A stretch of DNA of 64,000 nt, taken from positions 40,129,452-40,193,451 of the forward strand of contig CM072811.1 in the NCBI GenBank assembly GCA_037013495.1. The letters are read 5' to 3'. Below, in pieces: positions 48,395-58,319 of the stretch. Positions within the stretch are counted from its first letter, which is position 1. The number at the start of each line of letters is the position of its first letter. The notes under the pieces were generated by a model. It had not been told where the DNA came from. It saw only the letters and a program-made list of their open reading frames with translations, and searched no databases. The position numbers and the translations under genes were made by a program. The stretch is from Hippophae tibetana (Eukaryota > Streptophyta > Magnoliopsida > Rosales > Elaeagnaceae).

Positions 48395-49122
48395 TACTTG
48401 AAAGTTTTTGCATTGTAATTTTTGGGAGATTTTGAAAACTTTTGAACTATTAATGCCTACATAATTATATATATATTTTTTATTAAATTTCTATTTCGTT
48501 GAATTTTACTTGTTTTAGTTGATTGAAATTGGGCAAGTATTCACAAAACAGTAATCAATCCTCTGAACAGTTGAATATCACCATAAAACTGCAAATGAAT
48601 CAACATAATCAGGTAAAATTAATTGGAGTAAAATGAAGAAAACAACCAATATTTGAAGTTAAGAAATTGAACCTTCAAAGTTCAGCAATGACACAGTCGC
48701 AAGGCTTTCGATTTGAGATGCAACTTGCCAGCATGAATTAGGGTATTGCAGAAGCAGAAGGACAACATTAACCTTCTTAACATAGTCTACCTCAGCCTTC
48801 AAAATGTGAATATTCTTTCCTTTTAGCTAGATAACAATGTTGCACGGGTAATTATTTCGATAAAAGGTCACTCACTGATCTTAACTTGAAGTCAATTATT
48901 TCGACAAAAGACCACTGAGTGATCTTAACTTGCAATCTGACTTTGTAAATATGATCAGCAGCAGTTTCAAATTATAACCCAAAGCTCCAAATTGGATAAG
49001 TATTCTATGTTGGAAAAGAAGTAAATAAATCCGGAACTTTTGAGAGGCAGTTACACTGCCATCCCTTGGGGGTTTATTAACCAAGAAGCCTAGCTTACCA
49101 AGAAAATGAGACCACTTGCGGT
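48395..49122. other. Intergenic stretch downstream of tRNA-Gly
   Basis: Apart from the terminator, nothing is recognised. The minus-strand open frame at 48896-49156 shows no family motif. Confidence 0.5.
48405..48409 (+). terminator. RNA polymerase III terminator of tRNA-Gly
   Basis: TTTTT run 11 bases after the tRNA end, the normal Pol III stop signal. A CAACAAAA sequence just upstream of the tRNA fits the CAA initiation context of plant tRNA genes. Confidence 0.8.
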
Positions 49123-49468
49123 TAGGGATGACAAATCTATCTGATAAATGAGTCATGTCAAGTTAACTCATTAATAAAAATATTTTTATCGTGTTAAGTT
49201 ATTTCAAGTTTTGGATCATCTCTTGTCAGGTTATCATATTGACTCGAAAAAAAATTTAAAAAATATATCATTTTAATCGAATATAACTTATTAAATTCAT
49301 CTGAATCGATATATTTTTGTCAGATTTACTTCAAGTTATCGTGTACTATCGTATTTGATCATTTAACAAATAACTTAAAATAAATCGTGTCATATCGTGT
49401 TGAGTTATTTTATATTTAGGTCGAACTCGTGTCGAATTATCGTGTTATGTTAAACATTATCATCCCTA
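49123..49468. mobile_element. Small inverted-repeat element with hAT-like ends (346 bp)
   Basis: Ends TAGGGATGACAA and, reversed, TAGGGATGATAA form a terminal inverted repeat. The interior holds repeated TCGTGT / TATCGTGTTGAGTTATT words as in common plant MITE-like repeats. No 8-bp target duplication could be found, so the superfamily is tentative. Confidence 0.55.
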
Positions 49469-50199
49469 TCTATATTCCTCACCCAAGTTATGTCAAAAAT
49501 TAATCAAAATTTTCACCAATTCCCCACTCTACTAAAACCTCGCCCGTTAAGCCAACCACTGAAAAACCCCTACCCAGCACAAAAATCAGATGGCTTGGAC
49601 CTTCATCTGTGTGTAAAGCATACTTAATCCTAAGCAAAGTCCAAAGCACCAACTGAATTAGGATGAAGGTCCAAGGAAACTGTTACTCCTACATACGACA
49701 ATGGATCTAAAATGGACGAGTATTCTCAGGGACAAAGAAACTGTTAATCAAAAGCTCTATGGATTATTCCTTCAAATCAAATTGTCTTTCTCTTTCCATC
49801 ATTTTAGCAAAAGCACTTTCTGCCACCGTGCATAACCAACAACAAAACTCCACTAAGCTTGTAAAAAAAACCCAATGTCAAATAGAAGTCTGTATTCACT
49901 ATTCACCAATCACCAGTGTTATTCTTACCTCCATTTGTGATTGCTAAAGCCAACAGCAAGGACTCAGCTCTGTTGCAATAATTAGAAATAGAAAGTAAAG
50001 ATTGCTCCTGTAAATAAAAACCACAGAGCTCTAAGTTGTGAAAATATAGATATTCCATATAACCAATTTAATTAATGAGTTCAGACATTTTTTCATGTTC
50101 TACTACCCATCGATATTCCATACAAGCAAAATTAAAGATCAATCTTCCTGAGCATTCAAGCATTCGACTTTGAAACAGTAACTCTCTATGGGGAAAAAA
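49469..50199. other. Intergenic stretch with a 14-bp perfect inverted repeat
   Basis: CTTGGACCTTCATC at 49594-49607 and its exact reverse complement at 49662-49675 could form a hairpin with a 54-nt loop. No gene is recognised. Confidence 0.5.
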
Positions 50200-51106
50200 A
50201 AAGTGAATTGTATTAAGTGATGATTATGTAGTGTGTGCTGTGTAGTGCAGTGTGTGTTTGTTATAGCCAACGTGCATGTAACAGCCTAACAAATCAGTTA
50301 CTAAAACTTATATATAAACCTCCTTGTAGCAGCTTATTCATTCAAGAATTGAGATCATAATTCCACACTTCTCTTCCACTCTAATCTCTCTCTCTTTTCT
50401 TCATGTTTAACTGAGTTCTTCTCATTCTTTCATGGTATCAGGGCTATGACTCAGTTAACCCCAAATCTTTTTGCATCAACTGATGCAACTTTTAACAATG
50501 GCTTAAGTTCTTCAGCTGGTTCCTTTCTCTGCAAAGTATTCCAATCAGCCTCAATTTTTCCATCAAATTTGATGAGACCAACTACCTAATACGGTGTGAA
50601 TAATTGAGACATGTGATTTGAGTTTATGGATTGATGAGTTTCATTGATGGATCTTCTATAACTCCTCCGAGATTTGTCAAGAAAGTGGTTTAGGTTTCCA
50701 CTGGTGATACAACTTAGAGTCAAGATGTTCTTGAAAGCAATTTTGAGTTTGATGTATGGGATACTAAAGACAAGATTGTCATGATTTGGATTTATAGTTT
50801 AGTGACTCAGAATTACTTGAAATATCTTCTTGGCAAAGATAAAGATTAAGCAATCTTGTGTTAGAAGGCTTTAAAGAAGATATTTTTTAATGGTTCTTAG
50901 GCACAACTGATACAATTGAGATGACAATTTCAGATCCTTCTAAAAGGTGCTACATCTATGGAAACTTAGATTGGAACTGTGAAGAATTTGCTTGATCACG
51001 TCGTTGTTGTTGGTGATGACATTAGTAATTGTGAACAAGTTCTTTACATGCTTAGAGGACTTGGAAGTGATATGGTTTGATCATCATAAATATCACCCCA
51101 AGAAAA

Positions 51107-51351
51107 TGTTGAATTCAACAAACATTGCAAACACAATTCAACAAATACTGCACCGACGCCAAACATTTTTTCCAATATACACGGCGCCTACCAATCAAGC
51201 TGTAAATCATACAATTCATTCATGGTGGTTGGTGAAATAGTAATTAATATTTGTCTATATAAATAATGTAAATATCTGATACAAATTAAGAAAATATACG
51301 AAGAAACGTTTATTTCTTCTTCTGATTATTTCTTCAAACATTGTTTTCTTC
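51107..51351 (+). repeat. Copia-3 5' LTR
   Basis: Starts TGTTGAATTC, ends TTTTCTTCA. Contains a short duplicated AATTCAACAAA segment near its start that the 3' LTR lacks. Confidence 0.94.
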
Positions 51352-51659
51352 ATGGTATCAGAGCCAAGTCGTTGCTTTATATAAATTTGAAACTCTTGTT
51401 CTCTAAAACAGAGATTTCTTTCTCTGAAAATATTTTTTTCTCGTGAAAAAATTTTTCATTCAAACACCCGTACAAATATTAATTACAAACATCAATTTTG
51501 AAGCAGTATTTCTCCCACCTAATTTTACCAGATTACTCTAAACACAATTCTGAACATTTTGGTAAAAATAGAGTAGAAGAAAAACCTCCCACGCGCCCCC
51601 ACGCGCCACCTGAAGTGAAGGGTCCATAGTCCACGCGCCATCACGCGTCGTCTGAAGGT

Positions 51660-54600
51660 GTGTTTAATGCTGGAATTGTTCTTAATGAGACTAATTATGA
51701 TGATTGGTCTCAAATAATAGAAATGCATATTGCAGAGAGAGAAAAATTCTCTTATATACATGACAAAAATTTGCAACCAGAAAAAACATCAAACAATTAT
51801 AACAAGTGGTATGCAGAAAATCAAAAAGTGAAGAGATGGATACTTATGTCAATGAGTCCAGAAATCATGGAGCGATATTTACGCATACCTACTGCTCTTG
51901 AAATTTGGGGTGCTTTGGCAAAAGTATTCTATGATGGAAGTGATGAATTACAGGTATTTGTCTTAAACCAAAAAGCCTTTACTTCTAGACAAAATGAAAA
52001 ATAACTTTTAGAGTATTATGGAGAGTTAACTGAAATTTTCCAAGAGCTAGACCATCGTGATAAGGTGGTCATGAAAGACCCTCATGATCTAATATCATAT
52101 CAAGAGTCTGTTGAAAGACTAAGGATACATATTTTCCTTGCTGGATTAGATGATGAGTTTGAGCAGGTTCGTGGAGAAATTTTGCGAAAAGAAACTATCC
52201 CAGATTTAGAAGGTTGTTATTCCTTGATTCGACGGGAGGTAGTACGTCGAATCTCATTGAAGGAAAAATCTAGAGATGTTGACGCTTCCGCCATGATATC
52301 TAAAAATCGTTTTTTTTTTAATCAGCAAGAACGAAAGGTGACTGATAAATCATCATTTAAATGTACCCATTGTCATCAAAAGGGTCATACAAAAGAACGA
52401 TGTTTTGAACTGGTGGGATATCCTGACTGGTGGGATCACAACTGTGACTCTCGGAAGAAAAATCCACGACAGATGTCTACTGCCACCATTGCTGAAACAA
52501 CAAAGGATCATGTTGCAACCTCCTCAGCACATGTTGGTAAGATGCTTAAAGTTTTTTCTCCTGTTTTTAATAATACATGGATAATTGATTCAGGTGCAAC
52601 TGATCATATGACATTCGATTCTAGACAAATCTCAAAACCATCCTCACACAAAACTGTTTGCACTGCCAATGGTAACACAACCCCAGTCATTAGGGAAAGA
52701 TCTTTGTCTCTCACTAGTACTTTGAATTTAGACTCAGTACTAGTTGTTCCCTCTTTAGAGTATAACCTTATATCTATTTCTCAAATAACCACTGCTTTAT
52801 CTTGTTTTGTTATTTTTTGGCCTGACTTTTGTGTGTTCAAGGACATTCAAACAAAGCAAACGATTGGTCGTGGTGTTAGGCAAGGAAACCTGTATTATTT
52901 GGACTTGGATTCAACAAATCATGCATTGGTAGCAACTGGATCTAACAAGGATGAATCAAATATATGGCTATGGCATAGGAGATTGGGTCATGTTTCTTTT
53001 GGATATTTGAAAAAATTATTTCCAAGTTTATTTTTGAGCTTAGATCTTTCTACTTTAAAGTGTGATGTCTGTGAACTAGCAAAAAGGCATCGTTCCTCAT
53101 TTCCTGTAACCTTAAATAAAAGTCCATCTCCGTTTATGGTTATACATTCTGATGTATGGGGTCCTTCCAAAGTCTCTACGTTGGGAGGATCACGTTGGTT
53201 TGTTACATTTATTGATGATTTTAGTAGAATGACTTGGGTCTGTTTAATGAAATCTAAAAGTGAGGTAAACGTCTTATTTAGAAAATTTCATAAAATGGTT
53301 CGTACTCAATATAAAACACAGATCCAAGTTCTAAGAAGTGACAATGGAGGAGAATATAAAAGTTCTGAGCTTCAAGAATATCTTCAATCATAAGGCATTA
53401 TTCATCAAACTACTTGTGTTGATACACCTCAACAAAATGGAGTTGCAGAAAGAAAAAATCGACACTTGTTGGAAGTTGTCCGTGCCTCATTGATCGAAGC
53501 TAATATGTCATTATCTTATTGGGGAGAAGCAATTACTTCTGCTGCATATTTAATCAATTGGGTACCTTCCAGTCCCATTAACTTCCAAACATCACTACAA
53601 GCCATCACTGAAGCAATTGTTGCACCAAATGTTCCCACTCGTGTCTTTGGTTGTGTGGCATTTGTACACCTACATAAACAACAATGTAGCAAGTTGGATC
53701 CACGAGCAAGACGTTGTGTTTTTATGGGATATGCCATACAACAAAAAGGCTCCTCCTACAAAACAAATGATTACTACTATGGATGTTATTTTTCATAAAG
53801 ATACAATGTATTTCTCCTCTACACCTGAATTTCAGGGGGAGTACAACCATGTTGAAATTCAGACCCTTACATATAAATTGCTTCCTTATGAAGAAAGACA
53901 AATTATATGTGAGGAAAATACAAATAACTTGAATTCAGATGGTAATAACTCTCATTATAGAAAAGACTCAAGGGAAATGGAATCAAGTCCTCATCAACTT
54001 CAAGATCATCAAGCAAGTTCCTTACTACCACTAAATGAGTACGAGTTTCCTTCTCCACAAGCTACTGATATACCTAACCAATCATTTGCAGAGGATGTTC
54101 CAACTATTGAACCAACCAGAAAAATACTTCCATCACGTCCTAACAGAGGTATTCCTAAAGCCATGTATGAACCTTTGATTTCTAGTAAAGTCAAATATCC
54201 CATGAGTAACTATATGTCTAAACATCGTTTGTCAAAATCAAACGTATCATTTGTGAATCAATTATCTGGTGTATCTATTCCTAACAGTGTGGAGGAAGCT
54301 TTAGCTGACCAAAAATGGAAAGATGCTATGAATGAAGAACTAAGATCTTTAGAAATAAATAGAACTTGGGAGCTTGTCGATCGTCCACCAACAAAGAAAA
54401 TTGTTGGATGTCGATGGATTTTTTCAGTAAAATATCAAGCAGATGGTACGATTGAACGCTATAAAGCAAGATTGGTGGTAAAAGGAAACACTCAAACATA
54501 TGGGATCGACTATACAGAAACATTTGCACCTGTAGCCAAAATTAACACTGTTTGGGTCTTGGTATCTCTAGCTGCAAATTTAGATTGGCCATTATATCAG

Positions 54601-55783
54601 TTTGATATAAAAAATGCCTTTCTACATGGAGATTTAATTGAAGAAGTCTACATGGATTTACCACCAGGAATCAAGAAATCCACAATCCATGGAGAAAAGG
54701 TGTGCAAATTAAAAAAATCACTGTATGGATTGAAACAATCCCCAAAAGCATGGTTTGGCAGGTTCACAAGGTCAATGAAGGCATTTGGCTACAAGCAAAG
54801 CAATTCAGACCATACTTTATTTCTAAAAAAAGGGTATGGTAAGATCACTGCACTTATTGTATATGTTGATGATATGATAGTAATAGGAAATGATCTTGAA
54901 GAAAGGAAAGCGCTACAAACTTATTTGTCCAAAGAATTTGAAATGAAAGACCTTGGTTCCTTAAAATATTTTCTTGGGATTGAGGTTTCTCGATCAACAG
55001 AAGGAATCTTCTTATCTCAAAGAAAGTATGCCTTAGATTTATTAAAAGAAACCGATATGTCGGCATGTCAACCAGCTAATACACCAGTAGAGGAAAGATT
55101 AAAGTTATGTATCAAGGTTGATCAAGTTACAACAAATAAAGAAAGATACCAAAGGCTTGTTGGAAGGTTGATGTATTTGGCACACACAATTTATGCATAA
55201 TCCTGGAGAACAACATATGAATGCAATTATTCGTATTTTGAGATATTTAAAGTCTGCTCCTGGAAAAGAAGTATTATTCAATAAGAACTCAGAGTTTTCT
55301 AGAATTGAAGTATATACTGATGCTGATTGGGTTGGATCAATAAATGATAGACGATCTACATCAGGCTACTTCGCTTTTGTAGGGGGTAATCTTGTAACAT
55401 GGAGAAGTAAGAAACAACATGTTGTGGCCCGTTCAAGCGCAGAGGCTGAATACAGAGGAATGGCACTTGGGCTTTGTGAGGCCTTGTGGTTACAATCTCT
55501 CTTAAAAGATTTGACATATCCTGCTAAAGTATCAATTAAGTTATTTTGTGACAATAAATTAGCATGTGATATTGCTCATAATCCAGTTCAACACAATCGT
55601 ACAAAACATGTTGAAGTTGACAGATTTTTTATTAAGGAAAAGTTAGAAGAAAATTCATTGGAATTGCCAAAAATTAAGTCAGAAGATCAATTGGCTAACA
55701 TCCTCACTAAAGTAGTCTCATATCGGGTATTCACAGAAGTTTCAGTCAAGTTGGGCATGAAAAACATCTATGCACCAACTTGA
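51660..55783 (+). pseudogene. Copia-3 gag-pol relic
   Basis: Approximate parts: Gag from about 51.66 kb, zinc knuckle CTHCHQKGHTKERC near 52.36 kb, protease [14 protein letters not shown] near 52.58 kb, GAG-pre-integrase about 52.97-53.1 kb (HRRLGHVSFGYLKK), integrase about 53.14-53.56 kb ([22 protein letters not shown]), RT about 54.29-55.05 kb (YGLKQSPKAWF, YVDD near 54.86 kb), RNase H about 55.31-55.78 kb ([19 protein letters not shown]). Long stretches remain open but not one complete polyprotein frame. Confidence 0.92.
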
Positions 55784-55790
55784 GGGGGAG

Positions 55791-56013
55791 TGTTGAATTC
55801 AACAAACACTGCACCGATGCCAAACATTTTTTCCAATATACACGACACCTACCAATCAAGCTGTAAATCATACAATTCAATCATGGTGGTTGGTGAAATA
55901 GTAATTAATATTTGTCTATATAAACAATGTAAATATCCGATACAAATTAAGAAAATATACAAAGAAACGTTTATTTCTTCTTCTGATTATTTCTTCAAAC
56001 ATTGTTTTCTTCA
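55791..56013 (+). repeat. Copia-3 3' LTR
   Basis: Starts TGTTGAATTC immediately after GAGGGGGAG and ends TTTTCTTCA. Confidence 0.95.
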
Positions 56014-56139
56014 GAAAAAGAGGTCCATCCCTTGATGCTCTCTAAGAATTCACGAGAAGCAAATGGAGCGTATGAATGATGTGAACTCTTAACAATTGAT
56101 ACAAGCAAATTTTGCAAGAATAGTCTTCTCTCAGAATTG

Positions 56140-57240
56140 ATCTTCATTGAATATGTTTTTATCCTTAACAACTTATTCTATGAGAATTTTCAAAAAATTT
56201 AAAATATTTTTTGAAAAAGGTGATGTTATATAAGAAAATTTTAATGGGGTTCGAACTTTGAGAAGAATAATTCAATATTTTTGGCTTATAAAATTTGGGA
56301 TAAATTGTGTCTTTCTAAGAATGTTGGTGGGTTAAGCTTTCACAAACTTGAAGATATAAATTCAAGTCTTATGTCTAAATTTGGATGATATATAGTTTCT
56401 CAATAACGATAACAAATCTTGAGTTCAAATGTTTCACTTTAAATATGAGAAATTTAAAGATTTTCTTAACTATGAAGTTAGACCATCTGATTCTTTTGTC
56501 CGGAAATGTATTTGTTCTTCTAGAGATTTATTAAAATCTAGAGTTGTATTAATATTGGAGATGATAAATCTATTGATATTTGGTGTGATCTTTGGATTCC
56601 TTATATTATTGATTTTAGACCTCTTTCTCTTTTAATTTACATTAATAATTTGCATCATTATCCTAAAAAGATTCATGATCTTCTCAATGCTCACAAAATT
56701 GGTTGGAATTTTCAATTGATTAATCATATTTAGAGTGCTGATATGTGTTCTTTTCGTACAAAACTTCCCTTTGGTTATAGACAAACAAATCTAAAGATAA
56801 TTTCAACACTAAATCTACTTATAGAGAAATCATTTTAGGGAGAATCCTTGCTATTTTTTCCTCTTCTGGAGATTAATTTGGAATTTAAAATTTTATGATA
56901 AAGTTAAAGTTTTTATTTAGAGACTTTATAAACTTTATTGTAATTATCTTCTTACAAGATACAACATTGCTTTAAGGATTCCTTTATCTGGTGTTTTATG
57001 TCCATTATGTCATGTTCATCCAGAAACATCTAATCACTTTTTTTGTCAATATCAAATAACTTTTTTTCTATTTGAGCTCATTGGTCTTTTACTTCTAAAT
57101 TAAAATATTTTTATTTTCTCTCTTTGGATTATTTTTATTAGCTAAATGAACTTTTGTTAGTTTTTTGGAGGGTTTATTCCAAATTATGTTCTACCCCAAT
57201 AAAGTTTAGCTATAATTTGTAACAACTCTAATTATTCATA
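56140..57240 (+). mobile_element. L1-type LINE relic: ORF2 C-terminal region with zf-RVT
   Basis: Pieces in the three plus frames match the region after the RT core in plant L1 LINEs: a LTTYSMRIFKKF-like segment near 56.16 kb (family pattern IPTYYMSLFKIP), IWDKLCLSKNVGGLSFHKLE near 56.3 kb, DDKSIDIWCDLWIP near 56.57 kb, and the zinc-binding zf-RVT motif CPLCHVHPETSNHFFCQY near 57.0 kb. There are multiple stops and frame changes (for example TGA near 56.38 kb, TAG near 56.73 kb and TAA near 56.90 kb), and no RT core, endonuclease or ORF1. A short A-rich run at 57261-57269 may mark the 3' end. 5' truncation is typical for LINEs. No function expected. Confidence 0.8.
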
Positions 57241-57684
57241 ATATTTCTCTTTTAGGATAAAAAAAAGTAAAAACCAAGTATAAGAAAGTATAAGTCCATT
57301 AGAGATCTAAAGGGAAGGTGTGTCCAAAGAGGTCATACCCTTTTGAAGGAACTATCGTCGTTGTGGGTATTTATGAAATCCAAATATGAGGCTTGAAAAT
57401 TGAAGGTTAGTAGTGGTGATTGAACAATAGAAAAGAGGTAGAGAAAATGGTCGATGAGGTTGCAAGGTGGTTGTGTGAGTGTAGGTAGGTAGGGGAGATA
57501 ATGTAGGGAAATGGGTGGAGGTAGGTGTGGGAAATGGATGGGGAAGGACTTGTTTCTCAAAGTTTGTGTAATATTATCATCTTGCTCACTTATCGCACTG
57601 ATGAGTCACATTCATTTTAGTTACATCTTTAGTTATAGATTGTGCCTTGATAAACTCATTTCTATAAAATGAAAATAAATATAT
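57241..57684. other. Intergenic stretch between the LINE relic and Copia-7
   Basis: Includes a purine-rich, G-rich part (57.40-57.55 kb, GGTAGGTAGGGGAG). No gene recognised. Confidence 0.5.
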
Positions 57685-58166
57685 TGTTGAAAATCAGCAC
57701 CAACATAATAAATGAAGTGGTTGAAGAATGTAGAAAAATAAATAGAGTGGTTGAAGGATGTAGGAAAATAAATAGAGTGGTTGAAGGACGAATAAATAGG
57801 TGGTTAAAGGATGAATAAATAGGGTGGTTGAAAGATGAATGAATAAGGTGGTTGAAAGATGTAGATAATATCTATGTGGTGAGAATTATTTCTTAGTTTT
57901 ATATTTGTGTGGTGTAGATTTCATGGTGAAGACTATAAATAACCTACCTTGCATTTGGTTTAATCATTCCATCAAAAACAAATAATTCTTTGTATTTTTA
58001 GTTTGAGTGTGAGTTGAGAGTTTTCTCTTTGAGTGTTTGTATTTCTATTCAATTTGTGAGTTACCTTTGAAAGGTGTTATAGTGAGTATAATACAAGTAG
58101 TTTGTTTACTTGTTTGGATTCAATATTAGTAATTTTAGAGTTGTGTATTCTAAATTTTTCTTAACA
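57685..58166 (+). repeat. Copia-7 5' LTR
   Basis: Contains about five to six diverged tandem copies of a unit around GGTGGTTGAAGGATGAATAA in 57.71-57.87 kb. Confidence 0.93.
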
Positions 58167-58319
58167 ATTCGTATCAGAGCGAGACGATCAAGAATCGTTC
58201 TTAGTAGAGCTATCTTGAGTTGTGAGTAGTTTGGTACTCTACAAGTTTCTTAGTTAAGCTTGCTAGGTATAGTCGAAGTCTTACCAGCACGATAGGTGAT
58301 CTTCAAGTAGTTGGAGGAA

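Larger units (their letters stand above)
51107..56013 (+). mobile_element. Copia-3: Ty1/copia fossil, same family as Copia-2
   Basis: 4907 bp with LTRs 51107-51351 and 55791-56013, primer site TGGTATCAGAGC at 51352, polypurine tract GAGGGGGAG before the 3' LTR, and a perfect target duplication GAAAA (51102-51106 and 56014-56018). LTRs differ at about eight of 222 aligned positions plus one roughly 22-bp length difference, suggesting 1.4-2.6 My. Pol is well preserved over long stretches; broken with only a few breaks. It preserves the uninterrupted version of the site into which Copia-2n jumped in its sibling Copia-2. Confidence 0.96.
50200..56140 (+). mobile_element. Copia-8: 5' end fragment of a Ty1/copia fossil, split by Copia-3
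   Basis: A likely 5' LTR (about 50.2 kb to 50432, TATATATAAAC box near 50.31 kb) is followed by a primer-like site TGGTATCAGGGCT at 50433 and a Gag start MTQLTPNLFAS at 50447. Gag-like sequence runs to Copia-3 at 51107 (LDHVVVVGDDISNCEQVLYM) and continues after it to about 56.14 kb (MERMNDVNS, QLIQANFAR). No pol or 3' LTR follows. Old and broken. The LTR's left edge is approximate because there is no partner. Confidence 0.7.
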
